A stretch of DNA of 64,000 nt from Trichomonas vaginalis G3 (lineage: Eukaryota; Parabasalia; Trichomonadida; Trichomonadidae). The notes beneath the pieces were generated by a model. That model saw only the letters and a list, made by a program, of their open reading frames with translations, was not told the origin of the DNA and ran no database searches. This document shows, one piece after another, positions 31,014 to 40,496 of the stretch. Each line of letters begins with the position of its first letter. Position 1 is the first letter of the stretch. Location: assembly GCF_026262505.1 (NCBI RefSeq), contig NC_067208.1, positions 4,845,962 through 4,909,961 of the forward strand, given 5' to 3'. The position numbers were made by a program, and so were the translations under genes.

Positions 31014-32245
31014 TTACTCATAAAAATTTTTCTTTGTATATACACCATTCTGTACGTCTAAAAGACTTTTGACATTTGCCAAGAATGTTCGTTTAGACGC
31101 TGTCATATAACCATATTCTTGACAATATTGTTTATACGAATCGTACAATGACCTTTCATCTAAACACAAAGTCAGTTTCATCTATGAACAGTTCATATAC
31201 ACTCTTGTTTGCTTCTAACAATGTTTGTCTCTCTTCGGTATGTGGAATTTGTCTTGGATTGAACTTAGAAATATCTAATGTCATGAAATATGAGAACAAG
31301 TGGTTGTAAAAGTCAGATGTCAAAGTTTCTGCTAAGTCGTCAAAATATTCTGTATCTTGCATATGAGAATCTGACGTTCTGACAACTACATATCTTCTGT
31401 CAGAACTTTCTAACTTCATCGGAACACATTGTTTGAAACCATAATGAAGTTTGCAACATTTTCACAAACTCTTTGGTCTTTATATTTTCTTTCAACAACT
31501 CCAACTTTGTCTGTTATAAGACTCTTCAAAGCATCTGAGTTCAAAACTTTTGTTGTATCTATACTTTGAAGTTCATTGCAAACTATAAGTTTCATATTCT
31601 CTATTGAGGAGTTAAATTTACCGCAGATGTTTTCTAAGTTTGTCATATTCGGATTCGAATAGCCCTCTAACAGTTTGCATAAGATATCTGTAAAGAATGT
31701 GTTCTTACCTGTTCCTTGTTTTCCAATTATAATGAGAGCAGTTTCATTTTTAGCACTTGGATGTTGTAAGATGTTTGCAAACCAACATAAGATATACTCA
31801 TAGACTCTTTCGTTTCCATTGCATATAATTTCTTTGACATGGTCTAACCAAGCTTCTATAATATTTTCTTTCCATTCTACTTGTTCATATTTATATCCAG
31901 TGAAGATAGAATAGAAGTTTGGAGAAGGTGTATAGAACTTTATACCACGAACTGAAAAATCTTCTAACTTTGACAATAAGATATCCCAAGCATCTAACAT
32001 CTTCATGCCAACTTGTACGACTTTTATTTTCTTAAGTTTCTGTCTACATTCTTGTTCAGACACTATTGTGCTCTTGGTTTGTTAAAGACAACATCCCATT
32101 CTTTCATAACATAACATTCTGGGGCAGAGTCGACATAAATGACTAAACGTTTCAAATTCTCGACTGCTTTGTTATAGTCTCGAAATGGACACATATTTCT
32201 GAATGCTTGGAAGTCATAAAAATCTGAAACATCTATTCTGTACAT
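31014..32245 (-). pseudogene. SF3 (D5/DUF5906-like) helicase, second copy in C, broken
   Basis: It is very close to the D helicase. Walker A, the B-type LIVCNE stretch and FIMVSNN are visible. About three breaks. The 29-bp gap to the virion-type gene at 32275 is where D instead carries an HNH gene. Confidence 0.82.
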
Positions 32246-32274
32246 TTTTATAAAAATAAAAAAATAATTTTTTT

Positions 32275-33072
32275 TTATTCTTGACTTTGTTGTTGCATTT
32301 GTTGCATTTGTTGTTCTTGAGCTATTTGTTGTTGAAGTTGTTCTTGTAATACAATACTTTCACCAGTTGCATCTTCCAATTCGAAACTTTCTGCCGTCAT
32401 TGACAAATACATAGGACATAAAAGTTTTACAGGAACAAAGTTTGCGTCAACTAATGTCAACGTTATACTTGCCAAAGTGTTTGAGTTCACTAAGGTTGAA
32501 AATTCTGCATTCGAATGAACAATAGGCAAACCAGCAGAGAAAGTATTGTTTATACGCATAAGTATCTTTTGGTCATAATAGTTTCTGTCGACATTCGAAT
32601 AACACTTTGAACCTAAGTTTGAAACAATATATAAGATTGGTGTGCTTAATGTCAATGGAATAGACATTCCTTGTATGACACCTTTTCCTGTTATAGGAAA
32701 CTGTTGGTAGTAAAAACCAGAAATAAGTTTTGTATTATAGCTCATATCGTTTATAGTAAACTCAGTCGGACATCCAAACATAATGAAACCTGCTCTAGTT
32801 GCAGCACATGTTACACCCGTACTTAAAGTATTAAATAAGTCAACAAAACCTGTTGGTGGTATATCTGAGTAAGTATCTTCAAAGGAGTATTTTTTACCAT
32901 TCACAACAATAAAGTCTTCTGGTGTCAAAAGAGCAAAACAGGCTTTAGTCGTCATTGTGTTTAAGGTTAGTTTACAATATCGTCCTTGAGGACTTTGTAA
33001 GTTTGTTGTTATAGAATTATATGACTCAGGGTTTTTAGTCGTAATAGTATAAACCATTATATCTTCTGCCAT
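32275..33072 (-). CDS. 265-residue probable minor capsid (penton-like) protein
   Basis: ATG at 33072 follows TTTTAAATATATATAA. Residues 1-230 look beta-rich with many short strands (FIMFGCPTEFTINDMSYNTK, GVIQGMSIPLTLSTPILYIV). The last 30 residues are almost all Gln/Glu. Size and position between helicase and structural genes suit a single-jelly-roll penton protein, but I have no diagnostic motif. D has a copy that runs off the window. Confidence 0.6.
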   Translation of the reverse strand: MAEDIMVYTITTKNPESYNSITTNLQSPQGRYCKLTLNTMTTKACFALLTPEDFIVVNGKKYSFEDTYSDIPPTGFVDLFNTLSTGVTCAATRAGFIMFGCPTEFTINDMSYNTKLISGFYYQQFPITGKGVIQGMSIPLTLSTPILYIVSNLGSKCYSNVDRNYYDQKILMRINNTFSAGLPIVHSNAEFSTLVNSNTLASITLTLVDANFVPVKLLCPMYLSMTAESFELEDATGESIVLQEQLQQQIAQEQQMQQMQQQSQE

Positions 33073-33082
33073 TTATATATAT

Positions 33083-33313
33083 TTAAAAGTTTTTCTGAAA
33101 GTGGAGAAGAACTTCATCTAAACTTTCACATGGCGTTTCTTGAAGTTCTCTGTCTAAGAAGTTCAAATATTTTGTAAAGACATAGAACTTTCCTTTGTCT
33201 ACACGAACAAACAAAACAGGGTCTTTCATATCGTTCAAAAGTGTGTAAAGTCCTTTACATGAAATAAAGTCTATATTATTTTTCTTCAAACATCTTTCAA
33301 GAAGTTTTGACAT
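33083..33313 (-). CDS. 76-residue small protein
   Basis: It begins MSKLLERCLKKNNIDFISCK. It is mixed alpha/beta in composition with no recognised domain. It lies 10 bp from the 265-residue gene and 6 bp from the 193-residue gene, all leftward, consistent with one transcription unit of small virion genes. Confidence 0.55.
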   Translation of the reverse strand: MSKLLERCLKKNNIDFISCKGLYTLLNDMKDPVLFVRVDKGKFYVFTKYLNFLDRELQETPCESLDEVLLHFQKNF

Positions 33314-33319
33314 TTTTAC

Positions 33320-33901
33320 TTAGCAAATAAATTTTAATGAAATGTTGTGGTCGTCAAATATTTTTATGACGTCTGGGAAACTATACTTTAAGTTCAACGT
33401 TTCACCTCCTTTCATAACGTATATCTTGTCAATGACATTATATGAAACACCACAGCAACTAATGTCGGGTTCTATTTCTTTGATGTTTATATCGTCTGCC
33501 TCTGTCAAAAGTTTCAATAGTTCTTTCAAAACTTCATGAGGTGCAATGACATATGAGTTCACTTTTACAGGGTTGTGTTCGACCAAGTTTAACATTATAC
33601 CTAAAGCTTGACAAATCTTCTCCTGAGTTTGAAGTTTGTCTTTCAGTTGTTGGTAGTCGTTTCGAATATCTGCAACAGAACTTAAGTCTCTGCTAACTTC
33701 AGGATATGTTGGTTGTTCTTTTACAGGAACAATTGTTATACCATCTTCGTCTTCGTATGGTTTCCCCACTTCAACATCTCTGTCTTTGACATTGACAATA
33801 ACACTTTGACTGTTTGTTTGAGTTGGTGAATTTAACTTCACATCTGCCACCGCCATTAAACCTTTTGAAACACTTACGCTTCTATTTTTCGGAAATGACA
33901 T
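33320..33901 (-). CDS. 193-residue protein, probable virion component
   Basis: I place the start at 33901 (MSFPKNRSVSVSKGLMAVAD), because it leaves an 18-bp divergent spacer like the others in the element. The amino half is acidic and looks disordered; a helix (DIRNYQQLKDKLQTQEKICQ-like, residues about 85-115) and a compact carboxy part follow. The family is unknown. Confidence 0.6.
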   Translation of the reverse strand: MSFPKNRSVSVSKGLMAVADVKLNSPTQTNSQSVIVNVKDRDVEVGKPYEDEDGITIVPVKEQPTYPEVSRDLSSVADIRNDYQQLKDKLQTQEKICQALGIMLNLVEHNPVKVNSYVIAPHEVLKELLKLLTEADDINIKEIEPDISCCGVSYNVIDKIYVMKGGETLNLKYSFPDVIKIFDDHNISLKFIC

Positions 33902-33919
33902 TTTACTTAGAATAAAAAG
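33902..33919. promoter_or_regulatory. 18-bp divergent promoter spacer
   Basis: TTTACTTAGAATAAAAAG separates two divergent ATGs. Rightward it reads TTTTACTTAGAATAAAA, and leftward TTTTTATTCTAAGTAAA. Confidence 0.55.
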
Positions 33920-34336
33920 ATGGACGTATTCGAGTATCTCTTCGAATTGAAGCAGAACAAAGTTTACACACACAAACAATACAAATACATTGACAGAATA
34001 GTTCTTTATACAAACAATGGAAAATGTTATAGAATAGCATTTGCTGAACCAAAATATTTTCATAAAGCAAAGAAAGTTGGTATAACTGAAATGGTGAAAG
34101 TTCTTGACGTTGACAAAAATATAACTTCAAAACTTACAGATATTTCTAAAGGAAAGTTTATAATACAATATTATGTCAAAACTGGCGTACTGTCAATATT
34201 TGACGGAGAGAAGTCAGTTCAAGAACAACTTACTGACCTGCTGCCAAAATCTGCTCGATGGAAGCTGTCGTTATGCCAATCTGAGGAGCCCCAGCAGGTT
34301 TCATCGAACGAATCTTCAAAAGAGCATCTTCCGTGA
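33920..34336 (+). CDS. 138-residue protein, convergent with the capsid gene
   Basis: It begins MDVFEYLFELKQNKVYTHKQ and is a mixed, Lys-rich protein of unknown family. Its last 35 codons overlap the capsid gene end on the opposite strand, so the true carboxy terminus is constrained by the capsid. No membrane segment is visible. Confidence 0.55.
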   Translation: MDVFEYLFELKQNKVYTHKQYKYIDRIVLYTNNGKCYRIAFAEPKYFHKAKKVGITEMVKVLDVDKNITSKLTDISKGKFIIQYYVKTGVLSIFDGEKSVQEQLTDLLPKSARWKLSLCQSEEPQQVSSNESSKEHLP

Positions 34337-35877
34337 AAAGTGCTATTGGTTTTGTAAACTTCTTTGCTCTCAGTTCATCTGGACCGTCTCTGTCACCAGT
34401 ATATTGTATTTGAACTGTACCAACAGTTGAAATACCACCCATAAAGTCTTCTGAGTCAGCAAATGGAATGCCAAGCCAAAAGTTTGAACGGTCTCCATTT
34501 GTATATTGAGTTTTTTGACCTCCTGTATGAGTCCATACTTTCACATATGGCATAATAGAACTTTGCATTTCAGGGTTAATGGTTGTTGTGAAGTTGTTGT
34601 TAAAGTTCATAGCATCTAATGTCAAGTTGTATGACCTCATATCCTCAACTGTAGAATATTCTTCTCTTGGATAATATTTGCCATCTATGTTTATATGATA
34701 TTTAATACCGGGGTTGTAGAAACAAGAATAGTCATTTATAGTTCGTCTGAACAGTACAAACATAGTATCTGCATGTTTCATTGCAGTTGTTAAAGCAATA
34801 TCTGTTCTTGCACCTGGGTCAGCACTTTGGTTTCCAACTTCACCTGCAAAGTCTTTGACAGATATTTGGTGTATAGGGAACATAAGTGGAACTGCAATAT
34901 ATTTGGCAGCTAAAGCATTTGAAATATCTGGGTCCAACATATAGACTGCAAGTCTGCTTTCTATTCTCTTGCATTCAAACTTTTCGCATGTGAACTTAAC
35001 TGGGTCCCAAGCAGTTCCAGCAGCATTGAAATAATAGTTTACTTCATTGTTGAAGTTTGAGAAACCAAAGTCTAAGTCAACTTTGTCTTTGCAAAAGTCG
35101 GCGAATGACGTTTATTTGTTCCCTTTACGTCTGTAAGAGTGAATGGGTCTTGTGTTGGTGCAATGACTAAGTTATTTTTGCTTGGAGTAAGTTCGATAGA
35201 AATTTTTCCTGCCCAGTTTGGCAAGTATCTTAAAAACCTGAAGATGAGGAAAGATGACAAAGGAACTCTAAGTTTCAGTTTTACTTTAGTGGCAGCATTT
35301 CCATCTGAACCAGAAAGGTTAACATAAACTCCTGGAACGTTAGGGTCAAGTCTTCTTATTTTCTCAATATTGCATACTGGTCTGTTTGTTCTCTAGCTTG
35401 TGGTTGTACTGAGTTTCTCAAAGCGAACCATTCATAGTTTGCCCATGTTACTGTTTGAACTAAGTCAGAGTTAGAATATATCTTATATCCCATGAAAACT
35501 TCTGGAGCATATTGGTATCCGACATAGAAAATTCCATTGCAACCTTTCTTGTCAGACAACTTGGCAGAAGGTTTTATTTCAATGTCTTGTTCCACGTATA
35601 AGAATGAGTTGTCAATAGAAATAATATGAAACCTGTCGCAAGCAATATCTACTGTTGTTGAAGAACCTTCTCCAAACTCACCTACGTTTCCATAAGAAAC
35701 AGCAGTTGTATATTCGTAAGTTCCAGGAACTATTTCTGACCTTCTAATGGCATTGTCGCATTCGTTATACCATTCGGAAACATTTCCGTTCATGGCATCC
35801 AAAACTGTTGGCGTTATATTCTGAGCGGCGTACATTTCATATGGGTAAAAATATAGAATAGTTGGATTTATTGTCAT
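34230..35877 (-). pseudogene. Probable major capsid protein (double-jelly-roll type), broken
   Basis: This is a roughly 1.65-kb leftward region. The amino part starts MTINPTILYFYPYEMYAAQN and the carboxy part includes AVPLMFPIHQISVKDFAGEV and FWLGIPFADSEDFMGG. Beta-rich composition, size near 540 codons, and overlap (ATGA) with a basic core-type gene fit a Polinton-like major capsid protein. It shares no obvious motif with the B capsid, so it is a different branch. Broken, about two breaks. Confidence 0.7.
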
Positions 35878-36062
35878 AATTGTTTCGTACCAAGCTTTAC
35901 TTTCTTCCTGACTGAGTTTTTAACTCTTCTTTTTCCTTCATTGCCACTACTTTCACTAGATGAAGTTACTTCTTCACTACTTTCACTTTGTTCTACTCTT
36001 CTTCTTTGGTGTCGCTTTTGGTAACTTGCCCTCTGCTTCAAGTTGTTGCATCTTTGCCTCAT
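35874..36062 (-). CDS. 62-residue Arg/Lys/Ser-rich basic protein, core-type
   Basis: ATG at 36062 opens MRQRCNNLKQRASYQKRHQR, followed by a Ser/Glu run (SSEEVTSSSESS) and a basic tail (VRKKVKLG). Very basic small proteins next to capsid genes usually condense DNA inside virions. It stops in an ATGA overlap with the capsid start. An upstream GTG could add two codons; I prefer the ATG. Confidence 0.58.
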   Translation of the reverse strand: MRQRCNNLKQRASYQKRHQRRRVEQSESSEEVTSSSESSGNEGKRRVKNSVRKKVKLGTKQL

Positions 36063-36068
36063 GTTCAC

Positions 36069-37166
36069 CTAGTATGTTGTAAATTTCCCATGTCCTTTTT
36101 GCCTTTGGCTCTGGTCGCCCATCTCAGGTAACCTATATCCTAGAAAGATTTCGTCATAGTTTGTATTTGAGTCTTCGCGTATTGTTTGCATGACTCTTTC
36201 CTGAGTTTCCGGTTCAAGCTCTTCAAACAGAGCTTGTCCATATGGAATAAGCTCGTTTCCAAATATATGTTTTTGTAGCCATTCTGGTTTTCTTTCCATG
36301 TTACCAATAATATCTTTTGTGAATGGGAAAGCTTTTACCCAATGTTTCAGTCTTGCGTCATTTATTTCTGTAGTTGGTTTTATTTTGTCAAGGAACATGT
36401 TTTTCAATACTAACATTTCATTTGGTACTGTCCATTTGAGTTTTCTTAAATATTCATCCCTTCTCAGTTCATTGTCTGCAAAGTAAGTTTTTATGACATT
36501 TTGTAAACTTTCGTTTGCAAGGTCATGTACAATAGGTTCTCTTCCTTCTATCTCCCTAACTTTCTTTCTAAACTCTTCACCAAATATACCATCTCTATGG
36601 TTCTGTGTAGTTCTTTGAGATAAATGTTCTAGAACGTCAGGTGTTATATTTCCATCAGCCATGTTCATTTCATACTGGTCCAAAATATCTGCATGTTTCA
36701 TATCTTTCAATGGCATTAAAGCCGCGCTGAAAATACCAGCTATATCTGGTTCACCATTCACTTCCATTGCGTCTACAACTTCTTGGAATTGTGGTTGTAA
36801 GTTTATGAACCACCTATCCGGATTAGCTTTATGACCCCATCTCATTGTAGTTCCATAGTCTGCAGAAACAAAAGTAGGTTTGTTTCCATATTGGTTAGGT
36901 TCTGAATGAACTTTAAACAATGTTTCATTTCTATATGTTTTGTTGAAATTTAACCTTTTATTTTCACCGAGTTCAGCCAAAGATTGAACGTTATATGCTC
37001 GTAAGTAAAAAGGATTGTTGTATTTGCGTACACTTTCTTTCAGTTCTTCCATTCTATGCTGAATATTTTCATCTGATGTTGGAGTCTTTTGTATGTCGGC
37101 GAACATTTTTCGATATTCTTCTACTATGTCAGCCGAATTTTTCTTAGACTCTTGGAAAGATTCCAT
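36069..37166 (-). CDS. 365-residue structural or assembly protein, unknown family
   Basis: It begins MESFQESKKNSADIVEEYRK. It is charged, alpha-helical in tone, without membrane segments, and contains FVSADYGTTMRWGHKANPDR and GIFGEEFRKKVREIEGREP. It overlaps the 99-residue gene by 43 bases. By place in the structural operon it may be a portal-like, scaffold or minor capsid protein; the sequence alone does not decide. Confidence 0.6.
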   Translation of the reverse strand: MESFQESKKNSADIVEEYRKMFADIQKTPTSDENIQHRMEELKESVRKYNNPFYLRAYNVQSLAELGENKRLNFNKTYRNETLFKVHSEPNQYGNKPTFVSADYGTTMRWGHKANPDRWFINLQPQFQEVVDAMEVNGEPDIAGIFSAALMPLKDMKHADILDQYEMNMADGNITPDVLEHLSQRTTQNHRDGIFGEEFRKKVREIEGREPIVHDLANESLQNVIKTYFADNELRRDEYLRKLKWTVPNEMLVLKNMFLDKIKPTTEINDARLKHWVKAFPFTKDIIGNMERKPEWLQKHIFGNELIPYGQALFEELEPETQERVMQTIREDSNTNYDEIFLGYRLPEMGDQSQRQKGHGKFTTY

Positions 37167-37423
37167 ATTCCCGCATACACTTGTTGAGGGTCAAGATTTT
37201 TCGGCTGTTCCAAATCTTCATCTAGTTCTGTGAAGTTAGTTTCCAAAGGAGGGACTTGTTTGTTTCCTTCAGGCTCTTCTAGCTGTTGTTGCTGAACTAT
37301 TTCTTCCATGTCTGGTTGTATCTGAACTTCTTCCTGTGGAGTTTCTTGTACCTCATCTGCTGGCATTTCATATATTCCGAGACCGTTTTTAACAAGTTCC
37401 CTATTTAAGTCATCCGCATTCAT
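37124..37423 (-). CDS. 99-residue acidic Gln/Glu/Pro-rich protein
   Basis: It begins MNADDLNRELVKNGLGIYEM and continues in a long stretch dominated by Gln, Glu and Pro (EVQETPQEEVQIQPDMEEIV), likely disordered. Its start overlaps the upstream stop as ATGA, so translation may be coupled. Role unknown. Confidence 0.55.
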   Translation of the reverse strand: MNADDLNRELVKNGLGIYEMPADEVQETPQEEVQIQPDMEEIVQQQQLEEPEGNKQVPPLETNFTELDEDLEQPKNLDPQQVYAGIWNLSKSLRKIRLT

Positions 37424-39207
37424 AACCCTTTCTTCTTTCGTTCCGTCTCTATTTTTACGCGTTTCATGAAGATAGTTGAATTATCATTTATCTCTGACAC
37501 CAAATATCTCGGAGTAAATTCATTCATGTCATTTGGATGATATGCTATTAAATCATATCCCTTAGCGAGCTTGTATTTTCCAGGTTTGAAATTATATCCC
37601 ATTTGGTGCTGAACCATAAAGCTAAATAGGTTCGGGTCAGTATTTCCTTCCTTGAACTTTCTAATAGCTTCTTTATATCTGTCACTAAAGTCAAGAGTAT
37701 CTGGGTAACCATAATTTTCCTTAAGCATTTTTAAGAATTCTTGGTTTCCTTGTTCTCTACTTCTTTTATGTCCTTGCTCTGTTTTTGGTTGTTGTGGTGC
37801 AGTGTTTTGAACTGTTGGTTGTGGTGCAGTGTTTTGAACTGTTGGTTGCTGTGCAGTGTTTTGAACTGTTGGTTGTGGTGCAGTGTTTTGAACTGTTGGT
37901 TTTGGTGCATGCCTGTGTCTGTGTCCATGTGACGATGTAAATGTTTTAGGTAGTCCTGGTGCAGGTGCTTCTCTTGGAGGGTTTGGTGGTATATAAGTTC
38001 CACTAGCTAGTATATAAGTTCCACCAGCTGGTATATAAGTTCCACCAGCTGGCACATATGTTCCATCTGCAGCATAATGTCCTACCTGACTTTTCGTTTT
38101 TAAGAAAGCATTTACTAGGTCTGTTTTGGTCTGTTGTAACTCTTTTTCTTGACTTTCCACAACAGTTGTTCTAACGGCGTCATAGGCACTTTGAACTGCC
38201 TGTCTCGTTGCTGCATCTGTTATTTTCGTCATATTTTGTGCTACTTCTCTTAACTCTTTGTCGAAACCTTCAGACTTCAGTTTCTTTCCAGATGAGAAGT
38301 CGTTCACTAGTTTCACCTTACTATGAAGAGCTTCGAAGGCGTTCTTAAAGTCAGCATTCATTAAAGCTTCATTTGAACTGTCTTCATCCGCTTGTATTTT
38401 TGTCCTTATTGACCCTATAAGTTGGGCTGCTTTAGCGTTGGCTTGGGCATCTAACCAGTCATTATTAGCTTTTATATATTCTGCGCTTTTCATTGCCTTT
38501 TGCATGGCTGCGTCGTTATTTTTACTTTCTTGTGCTAAGTTTTCATACTGTACGGTTTGGTTTTGCAACTGTAAAAGTTTTTCTGCCTTTACATTTGCTT
38601 CAACTTCTTTTTTATACTCATCGCTATCCATATATGTCTTCAGGGCTTTTTGTTTTATCTCTTCATCTTTCAGTACTTTATATTGAGTAGTATGGTTTTT
38701 CAAATTTATAACATCTTGTTCCATTTTTGCTACTTCTGCTGCTTTTTCTGACACTTTTTTCGCATATTCCTCTGTACTTAGTTCTTTCAGTTGTTCTTCT
38801 TTCTTCTTTTTCTCTACGTTTAACTCATTGAGTTTCTTTGTGTGTCTGTCATATTCTAGTTTCTTTTCGTTTTCACTTATTTGTTTCTGTATGTCTATGT
38901 TTGACTTTTTGACATCTGTTATTTGATTTTTGAGTGAACTCAAATTCATTTGACTTTGAGGGTTATAAGCTGTTCCGTCTGCAGCTCCACCATAGCCTGC
39001 CATTTTCGCTAAAAGTGCCGCTCTTAAACCTCCACTCTGTGCACCAATAACTCGGTTTAAAAGCATAGGGTTGCTTGACATTTGTTGCAACATAGTGGGG
39101 TCATTCATCATTTGTTGTTGCAACTGTTGTTGTGGTGTCAGTTTTACTATTGGATGTTTCAATGCTCCCTTCCTCTTACGTATATTCTTACGTAGCTTAC
39201 GTGGCAT
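37420..39207 (-). CDS. 595-residue coiled-coil and repeat-bearing virion-type protein
   Basis: I choose ATG at 39207 (MPRKLRKNIRKRKGALKHP) because the leader TTTTTTACTTCACTTAAA fits the element; a GTG 60 bases further out is less likely. Residues about 90-330 are a long Lys/Glu/Gln coiled coil. Then come four GGTYIPA-type repeats and five QPTVQNTAP-type repeats, and a globular carboxy part with FSDRYKEAIRKFKEGNTDP. The basic start could bind DNA. A scaffold or internal virion protein is likely. First gene of the leftward structural chain. Confidence 0.68.
   Translation of the reverse strand: MPRKLRKNIRKRKGALKHPIVKLTPQQQLQQQMMNDPTMLQQMSSNPMLLNRVIGAQSGGLRAALLAKMAGYGGAADGTAYNPQSQMNLSSLKNQITDVKKSNIDIQKQISENEKKLEYDRHTKKLNELNVEKKKKEEQLKELSTEEYAKKVSEKAAEVAKMEQDVINLKNHTTQYKVLKDEEIKQKALKTYMDSDEYKKEVEANVKAEKLLQLQNQTVQYENLAQESKNNDAAMQKAMKSAEYIKANNDWLDAQANAKAAQLIGSIRTKIQADEDSSNEALMNADFKNAFEALHSKVKLVNDFSSGKKLKSEGFDKELREVAQNMTKITDAATRQAVQSAYDAVRTTVVESQEKELQQTKTDLVNAFLKTKSQVGHYAADGTYVPAGGTYIPAGGTYILASGTYIPPNPPREAPAPGLPKTFTSSHGHRHRHAPKPTVQNTAPQPTVQNTAQQPTVQNTAPQPTVQNTAPQQPKTEQGHKRSREQGNQEFLKMLKENYGYPDTLDFSDRYKEAIRKFKEGNTDPNLFSFMVQHQMGYNFKPGKYKLAKGYDLIAYHPNDMNEFTPRYLVSEINDNSTIFMKRVKIETERKKKGL
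37797..37902. repeat. In-frame 30-bp repeats in the 595-residue gene
   Basis: GTTTTGAACTGTTGGTTGTG with its TGCAGT continuation repeats every 30 bp and encodes QPTVQNTAP units. A second short array near 37988-38060 encodes GGTYIPA units of 21-24 bp. Confidence 0.75.
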
Positions 39208-39686
39208 TTTAAGTGAAGTAAAAAACGGTTTTTGACAGATGTTTATATGACACTTTTTGTTCAGCACAAAAAACTACTCGGTCAAAGTGTTGTTAGTTTT
39301 GTAAAATAACCGTCTTATCTCATTCTATAAGGGGGAAAGGCTTCTCAAAGTATACTTCCTTGGAACGCCCGTAACTTTTCCTGTAGCGACGATAGACCCT
39401 TACTTGTCCGGACAAAGTTATACTATTTTGAGTGCTCTACAAAAAAGTCAACGGCGACGACTCTCAAAAACCGTTGTGTAAAAAGTTTTACCGTTGGACA
39501 AAAAAGTATATATAGAAAACAAAAAACGTTTATAGTTCATTCAATATTTGAGATGGAACGGTTTGCCAACGGTAACTATTAAATAAAATAAAAAAATAGA
39601 GGGGGTTACCGTTGACAAAAACCGTTTATTTCAAACTCTTATTTGAAAAAATAAAGTGGTCGGTTTTTTCACTTCATTTTAGCTCA
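39208..39686. promoter_or_regulatory. Divergent control region with Myb-type site cluster and host-type initiator
   Basis: The region has no gene. Five CAACGG/CCGTTG sites, the consensus core of Myb proteins, lie at 39449, 39471, 39491, 39567 and 39609. Extra AACGGT/ACCGTT variants and an ATATATA stretch near 39508 are also present. TTCACTTCATTTTAG at 39669 matches the trichomonad initiator, with its A 16 bases before the ATG at 39687. Myb factors and this initiator are established in Trichomonas transcription. Their use here is inference. Confidence 0.65.
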
Positions 39687-40496
39687 ATGTCATACCAAGA
39701 CAGTAGCGATTCCGATTCAACTATCCAAGAAGAGGATTGTCATCCTCCACGGTCACTCCCAGTCCCAGATGACACTCCAAAGACTCGCTTTGACCCCGAG
39801 CAATCTAACTTCCAATTGCGCCAACAATTGCAGTCAAAAGCTGATGAATACATGGCTTCTTCTATAGAAGAAAGTATAGAACAGACCTCAGAGTATTCTA
39901 CAGCTCTTGGTCAACTAGTTTCGGCGACAGTCCAATTCGAACAAATTTGTTCGAATTCAATTCAATATGCAGACGAACTTGTCCGCTATTGTCCCACTCT
40001 TGTAAGAGTACTTCAAGAACGACTCTTCAACCAGTTGCTTCCTACCTTACGCAGCCCAATTCAAATTCAATTTGCCCGTGCAGCCATAAACTTCACTCCG
40101 TACTCGTACAGCTATGACGAGGATGAACTAGCTGACGAGTACGGAGCCGAAAATGTTGGCTGGGTTTTTCGCACAACTCCTTGCGAATTCCAAGTTGAAA
40201 TTGTCAACCATTTCCTCGTTCGTACTATTTCGTTACAGAATGAAGACAACGAAAAAGATGGAGTCATTCCAGGTGACCGTGTAAGAGTCATTTTCCAACG
40301 CAAAAGTGGACAAGAAATTGTGTTCGAAGAATTGGTTTGCATATTCTTTAGCAATGGTCAAGACTACTGGGAAGGAAACTTGGTATTAGTCCCCGGTGAA
40401 ACCATTTCTGTTTCATCGGATTTGAACCATCCATACAAGATATGGTTCAATTACGTTGCATATAACGCAGAAGACCCGAACTTTGACTCAGAATAA
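39687..40496 (+). CDS. 269-residue protein at right end of C, host-like promoter, unknown function
   Basis: ATG at 39687 gives MSYQDSSDSDSTIQEEDCHP. The first 60 residues are acidic and Ser/Pro-rich. A helical middle follows (QLVSATVQFEQICSNSIQYA), then a beta-rich carboxy half with GDRVRVIFQRKSGQEIVFEE. No domain is recognised. Codon use is more GC-tolerant than its neighbours, and the promoter is host-type rather than element-type. The stop codon lies within the right TIR. Possible captured host gene or regulator. Confidence 0.68.
   Translation: MSYQDSSDSDSTIQEEDCHPPRSLPVPDDTPKTRFDPEQSNFQLRQQLQSKADEYMASSIEESIEQTSEYSTALGQLVSATVQFEQICSNSIQYADELVRYCPTLVRVLQERLFNQLLPTLRSPIQIQFARAAINFTPYSYSYDEDELADEYGAENVGWVFRTTPCEFQVEIVNHFLVRTISLQNEDNEKDGVIPGDRVRVIFQRKSGQEIVFEELVCIFFSNGQDYWEGNLVLVPGETISVSSDLNHPYKIWFNYVAYNAEDPNFDSE

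Larger units (their letters stand above)
25552..32827. repeat. 3.65-kb tandem duplication inside element C
   Basis: The block 25552-29201 (packaging ATPase, small plus-strand gene, 109-residue-type gene, helicase, start of the 265-residue-type gene) is repeated as 29202-32827. The junction joins the capsid-like gene directly to the ATPase end with only two or three shared A bases. D has one copy of the block, so the duplication is specific to C. It may be real or an assembly effect. Confidence 0.8.

Noticed and set aside
34230-34336. Carboxy end of the 138-residue protein as a conserved domain
   Set aside because: This part is the antisense of the capsid gene end, so its sequence is likely dictated by the capsid.
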